NCBI RefSeq assembly: GCF_002575655.3
Contig: NC_053037.3
Coordinates: 147,819,207-147,883,206 of the forward strand
From: Aegilops tauschii subsp. strangulata
Lineage: Eukaryota; Streptophyta; Magnoliopsida; Poales; Poaceae
Length of the DNA: 64,000 nucleotides
Direction of reading: 5' to 3'
Both the position numbers and the translations under genes were made by a program. The notes below the pieces were generated by a model. That model made no database searches. It saw nothing but the letters and a program-made list of their open reading frames with translations, and was not told the origin of the DNA. Shown piece after piece: positions 54,461 through 64,000 of this stretch (position 1 is its first letter; each line of letters opens with the position of its first letter).

Positions 54461-54701
54461 GGCGATTTTGCAGAAACCCCCCGGATGGACTAGTATTAAC
54501 CCCAGGCTCGACCAGGTAGCGGTCCAAGCCGAGCTGGCGGCCGCTGACTCGGCCAAGTCAGCGAATACGTAGACGAAATCGTACATACGGACCAAAGTGA
54601 ACCCTGTGCGGAAGTACATGGACCGTAGTTCGGGTATTTTGAAATAGTGGTACCAAAGTGTCATCCGGCTCATGTTTTGTGACCTACAGTGAATTTTTCT
54701 C
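54461..54701. repeat. MULE right terminal inverted repeat
   Basis: Reverse complement begins GAGAAAAATTCACTGTAGG and pairs with 44363-44611. Confidence 0.95.
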
Positions 54702-54710
54702 TTTGACTAA
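54702..54710. repeat. 9-bp target-site duplication of MULE, right
   Basis: TTTGACTAA, identical to 44354-44362. Confidence 0.95.
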
Positions 54711-54769
54711 CATAGCTGATTAATTTGTATTAGTATAGTTAGTCCAGTTGTTCAGACGCAGCTTCGGTG

Positions 54770-54867
54770 CCTTAAAGGCACCTACCTTTGGGTCACTGAC
54801 GTGTGGGCCAGCCACCTATTGGGTCCACATGTTATAGACACAAAGGCAGGTGCCTTAAGGCACCGAA
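54770..54867. mobile_element. Short hairpin MITE
   Basis: Left end TTCGGTGCCTTAAAGGCACC and right end AGGTGCCTTAAGGCACCGAA are near-perfect inverted repeats around a 45-bp centre. The centre includes GTGTGGGCC, related to the hairpin at 27855-27963. Confidence 0.7.
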
Positions 54868-57800
54868 CCATAGTCCAGTACTAGAAGGGAAAGCGCGCCT
54901 TGCTGCGCCGTTGTTCTTCCATTCTAAGAAAGATGAGAAATTAGATATATACGTTTATATATATGCATGTGCTAAAGGATTCTTGTTGCAATGATTATTG
55001 AAGTGTTTCTGTGCATTAGAGAACATATCTGTCATCTTTAATTTCTAATATTCGAAAATGAAATTTACAGCGATTGTGTGAATATGCATGCATCAGTCAC
55101 TGCATGTATACTTCAGGATATGTTTTTATTTATTTGCATGTGTATGAAGAACTTACATCAGCAATCAGGAGACGCATGCATGATTTATTTTTTCAAAATA
55201 AAGCAGGTAAACGACTACATATGGCCTCTCCATGAGAAGCTCTGAACAAAATACAATTCCATGACCATCTCAAAAATAAAAATACAGGTTCATTGACAAA
55301 CTACAACTTCCAAATAACTTTCTAACCCAAGTCAGTGAAGAATTGACTTCTCTTTTGTTCCAAGTGCATGCTTTATTATTGGGGCAACAACGATTGAACA
55401 CGATTGCAGAGGTCAGGCTTCATTTCAGGAGGAATAAATAATCATTGTAAACTGGGGTCGGGTTAATTCCTTGCAGACATCTTAATCACAATGGTAATCT
55501 TTGTAGATTCCTCCACATGCCAGGCAAAAGTCTTGTTTGTATTTGATTCTGTCGACTTGAGGCCTGTGCACTGAAAAGTTATTGTGTGACGATCCTTTAG
55601 AATTTAAGTTCCGCCATCAAAACCAGCCCACACCAACTGGCTGTAAGTGGCGACTTGTGGTGAGGAGCACCAACCGGCTGCAGAGTGCATATAGTAGGGA
55701 GAGAGAGCGCCATGGGGCATGAAGAAGATGATGAGAAGCAGTGGCAAACCCACCGCTGGAAAGAACGGTTCCCCCGGCAACCAGCACGCATAGACGCCCT
55801 CCGCCCCTAGAGAGAGCACGTGCCGGCCGCAACACCGATCCCCCCTCCCTTTCCCAATCTCTTTGACCTCTCCAGAAAACAGCAGTGACACATAGTGAAA
55901 AAATGATTGAACAAAAAGTGTGAGAAGGTAGAGCTAAGTAGTAGATTAACGAAAAGAGTATGGTTTTGTGTAGCTCGAGCTATGTGGTACCCCTTATCTT
56001 AGCTGAGAAGGTAGGACGGCTGTAATGCTCGATGCACAAATTAAACAGATGCACAGTTACTCTTACTAATTGTTGGATGGCTACATTAGCTGGCAAAAAG
56101 AAGATAATCATATGCCAAACAACTAATTCAGGCTAAATATAGTATCTGAACAAGATATATGGTGCCACATTAATAGATATTATTTCTACAGTGCCAGATT
56201 AATAGATATTATTTCTACAGTGTCACATTCTCAGATATATGGTGGTACCTGTAATTCTTGGGGCCCATCGGCAGCATCTCAAGCCTTGAAGAATCTGAGA
56301 CTAGTCACAGACCAGATATAGGAAGTTTCAGAAGTCACTAAACAAATTTCTAGAGTTTCTCGTTGACAACTAATTACCTGGTTGAGAAGGAACCACCTCG
56401 TGCATGATCCATCAAGAATAGACGACTCTGGTCTTCTGATGAACAGGCTGTTATTGAGGAGCATAACAACTCGATAAAGATATCCAAAGGACATGATTGC
56501 TAGGCAGTTAGGCTGGTAAAATTTCACAACAGTTTAAAGACAGATGATTATATATCTAGAGTTTACGAATTTGTGAAGGCGAAGTTAACCCATCCATGAA
56601 CAAAATCATTATGAATTTAGGAGCAGTACCAATGAATAATGATGGAGAAAATTTATGTAGGAAGGCGCAAACCACTGACATACACAAACCTGAATCATAT
56701 GCCATATGTATTGCTATGCATCTCTTAAAAATTCTAAAGCCATTAGTTTTAACAAACATGCAAACACAGTGAAGATGCTCAGCTAGATAACTCTGTAATA
56801 GTAATAGATGCTTCTCTTTTGACATTTGTATCATTGGAAGCACCTTGTAGTTAATAACTCGAGTAAAGAGGATAGCAAGCACATACATATCACAAGATAG
56901 AAGATGAGGCTCAGACTACCAATCTGGTATTTCCTCTCATCCTGCAACATCATAAGTTGCCATCCTCACTGCATATATCAAAATAAAATCAATAGCTTCT
57001 TTTCAGATTAGAACTTCTCCAGCTTTTCATCAAACATTCCACATGTTAGAACATCTTCAGCATGCAGAGAGCAATGATACACAATACCTCAGTAGTACCC
57101 AAGTAATAAGCACCTACCTGCGCTTGCACTGCAGTACCAAGCAGAGGAGCGGGGTGGCGAGCTCTGTCATCAGTGTCAGCGGCACACACAAAGTGTAAAT
57201 ATTTCTTGTAAAGATTTATGAAACACATCCAACCAGCCATCTGTAGTTTTATTGGGACAAAAGAGACAATTATCGTTGATCAATACATTGGACCATTCCC
57301 ATGAATAAATTAGTATCTGCAAATAGCTAGATTGCACCATTTCCAACAATCTATCACGTGGCTCTATCTTATGGTTTGAATTCAAACGAAATCAAAGAGG
57401 AAGTATGTTGCATGATAAACATATATATAGATTGATTACTTAGCCAACCTGCTAGATTCTTTTGGCAACCAAATGGGCATCCCTTATATTGTGGAATCAG
57501 TGATACGACCACAATTACTAACTACTAAATATAGAAAATCCATTTGATAGAAAAAATCTACTCTGTAGATCAGATAATGAGGGTGCCTTGCTTTGCTGGT
57601 GAAGGAGATTTTTTTTTTGTTTGTACTTCATTATACCTTCACATACTTTAAAATCAGCATGTTACAATGAACCGAGGCATATTCATGGTGTTGTCATCAA
57701 TTACATGTACAATTTAGCTATTGGGGTTTGACTGTTTGAGGGACATGGGATTGCATCAGGACCATATTCTTTCGAGGAAATGAACAAATGGTTAATATAA
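54868..57800. other. Low-repeat stretch without a confident gene
   Basis: Composition and the lack of known TE ends resemble an intronic or intergenic host region. Minus-strand fragments could be exons: ELATPLLCLVLQCKRR at about 57170-57121 before a GTAGGTGC donor, VLAILFTRVINYKVLPMIQ near 56880-56820, and RPESSILDGSCTRWFLLNQ before GTAATTAG near 56380. Their frames and phases could not be joined and no domain is certain. Two copies of AGATTAATAGATATTATTTCTACAGTG-like wording occur at about 56165-56225. Confidence 0.3.
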
Positions 57801-59756
57801 GGGTGAGCGATGAAGCTGAAGCAAAACAAAGATTCGTCCAACAGAGGTGAAGGAGAGTACCTCCTCCGTCCAAGTGGAAGCTTCCACCTCACGACAAGGT
57901 GAACCGAGAGTTGATACGGAAGCATCCACAAGTGGGACACACCAAGATGAAGAAAACGAGGAAGTACACCAAGATGAACGTCAACCACCTCCTTCTCCAC
58001 CACGACAAGAGAACGACAACGTCAACAATGAAGAAGACCAAGAAGAAGAAGATGTTCCACCAAGATCCAAGCAAAAGCTTTCACGAGTTCGAGCAAGAGT
58101 TGCTAAAGACCATCCCGTCGAGCAAATCTACAATGATATCCAAACCGGGAGAATCACTCGCTCTAAAACTCGTTTAGCTAACTTTTGTGAACATTATTCA
58201 TTCATCTCTAGCATTGAACCTATGAAGGTTGAAGAAGCTTTGGAAGATCCGGATTGGATAAACGCCATGCATGAAGAGCTACACAACTTTGAGAGAAATC
58301 AAGTCTGGACATTGGTTGAGAAGCCCGACAACAACCACAACATCATCGGTACCAAATGGGTGTTTCGCAACAAGCAATATGAAGATGGACAAGTAGCTCG
58401 CAACAAAGCACGTCTCGTCGCCCAAGGCTACACTCAAGTCGAAGGTATGGACTATGGTGAGACATATTTGCCCCCGTTGCTAGACTTGAGTCCATTCGCA
58501 TCTTACTTGCCTATGCTAATCACCATGATATCATCTTGTACCAAATGGACATTAAAAGTGCTTTTATAAATGGTGAAATAGAGGTGGAAGTTTATGTTAA
58601 GCAACCTCCCGGATTTTTCAATCCTAAGAAACCTAATCATGTTTACAAACTTCACAAAGCTCTTTACGGTCTTAAACAAGCTCCTAGAGCGTGGTATAAA
58701 TGCTTGACCAAGTTCCTTATTGAAAAAGGCTTTGAAATTGGAAAAATTGATTCTACTCTTTTTACTAAAAGGGTTAATGGAGAACTATTTGTGTGCCAAA
58801 TCTATGTTGATGATATTATATTTTGTTCAACTAACCCTCACTTTAGTGAAAAGTTTGGAAAGCTAATGTCGGAGAAGTTTGAGATCTCGATGATGAGCGA
58901 ACTCAAATTCTTTCTCGGTTTGCAAATCAAGCAAACTAAGGAAGATACCTTTGTCTCTCAAACAAATTACACCAAGGACTTATTCAAGAAGTTCAATATG
59001 CAAGAATGCAAAGGTATGACTACACCCATGCCTACTAGTGGACATCTTGATTTGACCAAAGATGGTGAACCGGATGATCAAAAGGTTTATCGCTCTATGA
59101 TTGGTTCATTGTTATATCTATGTGCTTCTCGTCCCGATATTATGCTAAGTGTGTGCATGTGTGCACGATATCAAGCGGCTCCTAAAGAATGTCATCTTAA
59201 GGCCGTGAAAAGGATAGTGAGATACTTAATACATACACCAAATTTTGGCATTTGGTATCCAAAGAGGGCCTCTTTTAATCTTGTTGGCTACTCCGACTCG
59301 GACTATGCCGGTGACAAGGTTGATAGAAAGTCCACTTCGGGCACTTGTCAATTTCTTGGTAGATCTTTTGTGTCTTGGTCTTCCAAGAAACAAAACTCGG
59401 TATCCTTATCCACCGCCGAAGCGGAGTACATTGCCGCTGGTTCATGTTGTGCTCAATTACTTTGGATGACCCAAACTCTTAAAGATTATGGGATATATGT
59501 GAAATATGTTCCATTGCTTTGTGACAATGAAAGTGCTATCAAGATTTCTCACAATCCCGTGCAACACTCTCGAACTAAGCATATTGAAGTTTGTCATCAT
59601 TTCATTCGAGATCATGTTGCCAAAGGGGACATTAATCTTAAACATGTTCGCACCGATAAGCAATTAGCGGATATTTTCACTAAACCACTTGATGAGAAAG
59701 TGTTTTGCAGGTTAAGAGGTGAATTGAACATCATTGATGCTTCAAACTTGGAGTAG
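57801..59756 (+). pseudogene. Ty1/copia pol C-terminus (reverse transcriptase and RNase H)
   Basis: 5'-truncated pol. The frame from about 57829 carries an acidic linker, then DPDWINAMHEELHNFERNQV, GTKWVFRNKQ and KARLVAQGYTQVEGMDYGET, the start of the RVT_2 reverse transcriptase. A 2-bp gain near 58464 shifts the frame. From 58536 the second frame continues with KSAFINGEIEVEVYVKQPPG, LYGLKQAPRAWY, the catalytic IYVDDIIFCS, FFLGLQIKQ and SMIGSLLYLCASRPDI. It then gives RNase H with YSDSDYAGD, STAEAEYIAA, LLCDNESAIKISH, RTKHIEVCHHFIRDHV and LADIFTKPLDE, and a stop at 59756. Gag, protease and most of integrase are missing. The element cannot be autonomous. Confidence 0.88.
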
Positions 59757-61638
59757 GAACTCCATTTGATACATGCAAGACATGAGTCTATGACTAATCC
59801 ATGATATTTCTCTTATGATGATAATCTTATGTCTTGGATATATTTGCACCTTGCATGTTATCTAACCCGTGTAGGTACTTGGATGAATATAAATCTATGA
59901 GATTGCAACTCACTCACATCTTGAGCAATCTCCACATTACCAAGTCTCTACACAATGGTGGTTGAAGAAAAGGAAGCACAAAACCATTCAAACATATCCT
60001 TTGACAAATTTATTATTGAGATTCATGATTGTCATTTTGGATACACAAGTGCTCTTCCTTGCAAAAACTAACCCATGTAGGTAGATGAACTCAAATTCCA
60101 AGCGGTGCTCCCAACTCTTGATGAGCTACATCAACCTTGAGCAATCCACACAAGTTCAACTAAATGATCACGATCAACACCACCACCCAAGGTATGTTAT
60201 TCCATCTTAGAGAAGCTTTACTCCAAGTCATGAGTCAAAGCAACTCAACAAGATGTGAATACATCAAGATGCTTAAACAAAAAATGGTAACCCCATTTTG
60301 AGCCTAAACGATGAGTATGACCTATGATCAAGTGATCTCACTTGACTCCTAAGTCAATATACTCTAACATAGGTGACTTTGTCGCCGACCAATTCTAGAC
60401 GAAGTTCTCTTGTGTTCTTTTCTGTGCTTTTGCATTTGTCTCATGCATATTTGTGTCCCCTTTCAAAAAAAACCAAAAAAACTTCTTTTAGACTTATTTT
60501 CTTTTATTTCTGTTCTGCATTCCCTGCATCAAATTCCTTGCAAATCTTTCAGATAAATCCTTGCAAATCCTTGTGAGATCTTACTTGTCTAGCGAGCTGA
60601 GGTGACAAGTGTTTTCTCTATGATAAAATGGTCACACGGGTCTGTTTCCTTCGGTCCAACCGAAACCTATCAGTGCAACCGAAGCATACAACTCGGTGCC
60701 ACCGATTTCACTACAGGAAAAACAGCTTGCCACTTGTTCCTGCTTTCCTTCTGATCCAGCTCCACTCAATGATTCTTGTCCTCTACCAACATCACATTCG
60801 GCTTGCTGCTTTGCTCTGTGACTCAAGGACCAAACCCATTTGTAACAAATATCCAGAAGAACCCTTCTTGGAAATTGATGTCAAAGGGGGAGAGAGAGAG
60901 ATCACATCAAAGCTTAATCATTTATATAGGGGGAGAATATACTCAGGAGAAAGAGAGACCCCAGATGTTTGGTGTTCAAGAGGAGAGAAGTCACATGTCT
61001 TTAAGAGGGGAAAGACATGTTCATAGTTAACTGTTTCAGCTCTATTTCTTTGCTCTGATTTTCTGTTCCCTATCTTCTCCCAATATCCCATACTAGATTC
61101 AGGGGGAGCAAGACATCTAAGGGAAGGAAATCATTAAATTCATTGCACATCTTTATCTTTGGGGACATGTCTATGTTCAATGTGGTACTTAGTACTCACT
61201 CTACATGTCATCCCAGTCTTGGTTCTCTTGTGGTTTCTTTTGTTTGCTCTGGCTAGTAGGTGCATCTGTGTTATCTAACCTTGTTTACGCAGGTTCATTC
61301 CATCCTAAGCCAACTCAAGACCACAAGGTAAGTATATGCATCACAGTCATGTGTATGAGGTTTTCTTGTTGATGTACATACTGTTTGTAAGAAGGACTCA
61401 TGAGCATGAAGGTACATTTCCCATATTCACATATTTTGCTCTGATGCATATAGCCAAGATACATGTAACACACTGCTTACTCTGTCATGCTTATGCATTC
61501 ACACGCTCCTATATTCCATATTTACATGATTGCATACATGTAGGGGGAGCCTATGCATGTTACATGTCTTTCCAAAGATTTACTTGTTATTCTCTATATC
61601 ATTATCTAAAGCTTTTATGTATGTTGTCATCAATTACC
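59757..61638 (+). other. Copia 3' spacer
   Basis: Region between pol and the polypurine tract. Several GGGGGAG words (60890, 60930, 61100, 61545) look like secondary purine tracts. The longest frame (61336-61872) crosses into the LTR and has no envelope-like motif, so it is not called. Confidence 0.6.
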
Positions 61639-61652
61639 AAAAAGGGGGAGAT
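61639..61652 (+). promoter_or_regulatory. Polypurine tract
   Basis: AAAAAGGGGGAGAT directly before the LTR start TGAAAGCACAAG, the usual plus-strand priming site of copia elements. Confidence 0.85.
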
Positions 61653-62009
61653 TGAAAGCACAAGTGCTCCCTGGGTGGTTTTGGTAATTAATGTCAACAT
61701 ATCTCTTGTTGGACTAACACTTTTACCTAGTATGTTTCAGATAAGTTCAACAATGAAGTGGCATGGACTAGAGGATGTGGAACCCCTTCAAGATGCTAAG
61801 GACAAAGGATTGGCTCAAGCTCCAAGCACAAGACTCTACATTTTATATTTTAGTGATCCAAGATCACATTGAGTCTATAGGAAAAGCCAATACTATCAAG
61901 AGGGGATGAGGTGTTGCTTAATGGCTTGCTTGCTCAAAGTTCTTAGTGATATGCTCCAAAGACCTCAACTACTTTCTCACATCCACATATGACCCAAACC
62001 AAAAATCCA

Positions 62010-62480
62010 ACTCGGTCCTACTGATTCTTTCTATCCGGCGCCACCGAGTTCAGATGTCATAGCCACTGCCAGAAACCCTAGTCAAATCGGTCTCACCGAT
62101 AGGGATCTCGGTCTCACCGAGATGGGATTGTAATCTCTCTGTATGTATCCATTACCAAAATCAGTCACACCGAGTTTGCATAATCGGTCCTACCGAGATT
62201 GCAATGCAAACTCTCTGTTTCCCTTTCGTAACGTTTCGGTCTCACCGAGATGAGCGAATCGGTCCCACCGAGTTTGCCTGGCCAACTCTCTGGTTAGCTA
62301 ATTACCAAATCGGTCCCACCGAGTTTGTGTAATCGGTCTCACCGAGATTACGTTATGCCCTAACCCTAACCATATCGGTCCTACCGAGTTGACATGTCGG
62401 TCCCACCAAAAATCCTAACGGTCACATTATTTGCTAAATCGGTCCGACCGAGTTTCATGATTCGGTCCTACCGAGATTGG
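62010..62480. repeat. Palindromic CGGTCTCACCGAG motif array in LTR
   Basis: About 16 copies of TCGGT(C/T)(C/T)(C/T)ACCGA(G/T) in alternating tail contexts, spaced about 20-45 bp, upstream of the LTR TATA box. Each can fold on itself (CTCGGT...ACCGAG). Confidence 0.85.
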
Positions 62481-62516
62481 TGAGTTGTGTGTAACGGTTA
62501 GATTTTCTGTGGAGGC

Positions 62517-62524
62517 TATATATA
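62517..62524 (+). promoter_or_regulatory. TATA box of copia LTR
   Basis: TATATATA in GGCTATATATACCCGTCC, downstream of the motif array. Confidence 0.6.
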
Positions 62525-62804
62525 CCCGTCCACCCACTCTTCATTCGTGGAGAGAGCCATCAGAACGTGCCTACACTTCCAACATACATTTTCTGAGAGA
62601 GAACCACCTACACTTGTGTTGAGGTCAAGATATTCCATTCCTACCATATGAATCTTGATCTCTAGCCTTCCCCAAGTTGCTTTCCACTCAAATCTTCTTT
62701 CCACCAAATCCAAATCCTGTGAGAGAGAGAGTTGAGTGTTGGGGAGACTATCATTTGAAGCACAAGAGCAAGGAGTTCATCATCAACACACCATCTATTA
62801 CCTT

Positions 62805-62907
62805 CATAAATAATATAAAAGTGTATAATAAAGCCCGTAAACATCCAAAACAGATAATATAATAGCATGAATGCTTCATAAATTATAGATACGTTGGAGA
62901 CGTATCA
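62805..62907 (-). mobile_element. Sabrina-like gypsy LTR fragment
   Basis: The minus strand begins at 62907 with TGATACGTCTCCAACGTATC and continues through CATGCTATTATATTATCTG and GGGCTTTATTATACACTTTT, the start of a Triticeae Athila-type (Sabrina) LTR as I know it. It is cut after 103 bp at the copia LTR. Confidence 0.65.
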
Positions 62908-64000
62908 GCATCCCCAAGCCTAATTCCTGCTCGTCCTCGAGTAGGTAAATGATAAAAGAAAGAATTTATGAAGTGTGAATGCTAGCATGTGCACAAGTTT
63001 GATCAATGATAATTTCAATCACCTTTTCTAGCATGATTATATGTCATAACAGTAGTTCATCTTATAAAACTTCTCACGATCAAGTAACAAGCTATTCACA
63101 TGTTAAAGCATAGACCGTAAACTTTCTTGAAAACTAGCAAACTTCATTCTCAGTCATCAAACAATTGCAATTCATCTTATTTTCAGGAAGGGTCTATGTC
63201 AGAGCTTTGATTTAGCAAATCCCACATACTCAACTATCATATAGTCTTCCATGATTGCTACCACTCAAAGCATATTTTTAGAACAAATAGCATCCATCGA
63301 ACACAGAGAAAGATAGGGGCTTAATGTTTCGCCTCCCAACTTACTTATCATAAAGATAATTGTCAACAATAATAATTCATGATCAAATATATTTGAATGG
63401 CCATATATGCTTAGATCTTTCCCCAACACACGATGCTTGCAGACTAAAGAGTAGGTTGGAATGAGAAGGAATACTACTGACTCTTGCATAAAAGTAAAAG
63501 ATAGGCCCTTCGCAGAGGGAAGCAGGGATTTGCAGAGGTGCCAGAGCTCGATTTTGAAATAGAGATGAATAATTTTGAGAGATATGCTTTCATTGTCAAC
63601 ATAACAACCAAGAGTTCCCAATATCTTCCATACTACATACATTATAGGCGGTTCCCAAACAGAATGGTAAAGTTTTTACTCCCCCTCCACCAACATTCAC
63701 ACTCCACGGCTTGTCCGAAACAACGGGTGCCGTCCAACTTTCAACATTCCTAGGGGAGGTTTGTTTGCAATTATTTTTGATTTGATTTTGATCTTTTGAT
63801 CATGGGACTGGGCGTCCCGGTTACCAGCCATTTTTCTCGTGAATGATGAGTGGAGTCCACTCATCGTGAGAATAACCCATCTAGCATGGAAGATACTGAC
63901 AGCCCCTAGTCACTACATGAGCGATTCGGGCATACAAAACAGATTATTATTTGAAGGTTTAGAGTTTGGCACATGCAAATTTACTTGGAACGGCAGGTAA
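62908..64000 (-). mobile_element. Sabrina-like gypsy internal 3' region
   Basis: On the minus strand the purine-rich AGGCTTGGGGATGC abuts the LTR start at 62907, as a polypurine tract would. The rest, to the window edge, is the AT-rich non-coding 3' internal region of such elements. There is no pol or gag in view. Confidence 0.55.

Larger units (their letters stand above)
44363..54701 (+). mobile_element. Complete Mutator-like element (MULE) with cargo genes
   Basis: A 10,339-bp element bounded by long terminal inverted repeats (44363-44611 and 54461-54701) and a perfect 9-bp target duplication. It holds a MURA-type transposase gene on the plus strand (44754-49383) and three further genes on the minus strand (54324-53464, 52749-51801, 51233-50436). 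All carry nonsense codons, frameshifts or a damaged splice site, so this copy should not be able to mobilise itself. The gap-free structure shows that no later large insertion disrupted it. AT-rich spacers between the genes contain repeated TTAACTGAA-type words. Confidence 0.93.
57801..62804 (+). mobile_element. Truncated Ty1/copia retrotransposon (SIRE/Maximus-like)
   Basis: Contains the pol remnant, a long non-coding 3' spacer (59757-61638), a polypurine tract and a partial 3' LTR. Both ends are truncated: the 5' boundary lies near 57800 without an LTR, and the LTR is cut at about 62804. The spacer length and the LTR wording fit the SIRE/Maximus lineage. The same LTR family occurs at 39208-39692. 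Confidence 0.75.
61653..62804 (+). mobile_element. Copia 3' LTR, 3'-truncated
   Basis: Starts TGAAAGCACAAGTGCTCCC. It includes GGAAAAGCCAATACTATCAA, the CGGTCTCACCGAG motif array (62010-62480) and a TATA box, and stops at ATCTATTACCTT where gypsy LTR sequence begins. Confidence 0.85.

Noticed and set aside
55597..57385. Possible TLC-like or other membrane-protein exons on the minus strand
   Set aside because: Fragments such as ELATPLLCLVLQCKRR look exon-like, but phases do not join and no diagnostic domain residues were found.
60708..60740. CACTACAGGAAAAACAGC, resembling a CACTA start
   Set aside because: No subterminal repeats or partner end; it lies inside the copia 3' spacer and is explained by chance or an old fragment.
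61336..61872. Envelope-like reading frame in the copia spacer
   Set aside because: The 178-codon frame runs across the polypurine tract into the LTR and lacks signal peptide or membrane topology of an envelope protein.

Overview
This window is repeat-dense DNA from a large-genome grass. The best fit is a Triticeae species (wheat, Aegilops, rye or barley group). The basis is recognition of element families: a complete Angela/BARE-type copia solo LTR, a Sabrina-like gypsy LTR edge, SIRE/Maximus-type copia remnants, Triticeae CACTA ends and several Stowaway MITEs. There is no operon, tRNA, rRNA or CRISPR. Almost every gene-like sequence is a broken copy or sits inside a transposon. Family names come from memory of these elements; no search was run.

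Layout. Positions 1-7.7 kb and 11.9-23.8 kb hold diverged, duplicated non-coding and captured-exon material. This includes three copies of a short GC-rich unit bounded by inverted GTCAGTCGA ends, tandem and microsatellite repeats, Stowaway MITEs and a 435-bp foldback. A CACTA 5' end lies at 7716 with a GGCCCA-rich subterminal array, followed by minus-strand CACTA-type exons at 10.6-11.9 kb. Next come a small coiled-coil gene (18.1-18.9 kb, minus), an AP2/ERF-like pseudogene (19.1-19.7 kb, minus), the Angela solo LTR (23847-25570, TSD GTACG), a WRN-type 3'-5' exonuclease pseudogene (25.8-26.6 kb, minus), a broken helical-protein gene (28.1-28.9 kb, plus), an unrecognised two-exon gene (30.2-31.2 kb, minus) and an F-box/DUF295 pseudogene (32.4-33.8 kb, plus). 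Repeat arrays from 35 to 38.8 kb lead to a CACTA 3' end at 39207. That end interrupts a copia LTR, which itself lies in an Angela LTR. A LINE fragment follows at 42.5-43.5 kb.

The most notable object is a 10.3-kb Mutator-like element (MULE) at 44363-54701. It has TIRs of about 245 bp and a perfect 9-bp target-site duplication. It carries a transposase gene on the plus strand (PB1-like, MuDR DNA-binding, DDE, SWIM, zinc knuckle and coiled-coil segments) and three further genes on the minus strand: two with GRF-type zinc fingers and one acidic protein with a basic NLS-like tail. All are damaged. The in-frame nonsense codons in this element are all TAG, and most nonsense codons elsewhere in the window are TAG too. 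This pattern fits loss of CAG codons by deamination of methylated CHG cytosines.

From 57.8 kb to the end lie a 5'-truncated Ty1/copia element (pol end, spacer, PPT, partial LTR) and the edge of a minus-strand Sabrina-like gypsy element. No gene here can be claimed as an intact host gene; the transposase and its cargo would be non-autonomous in their present state.
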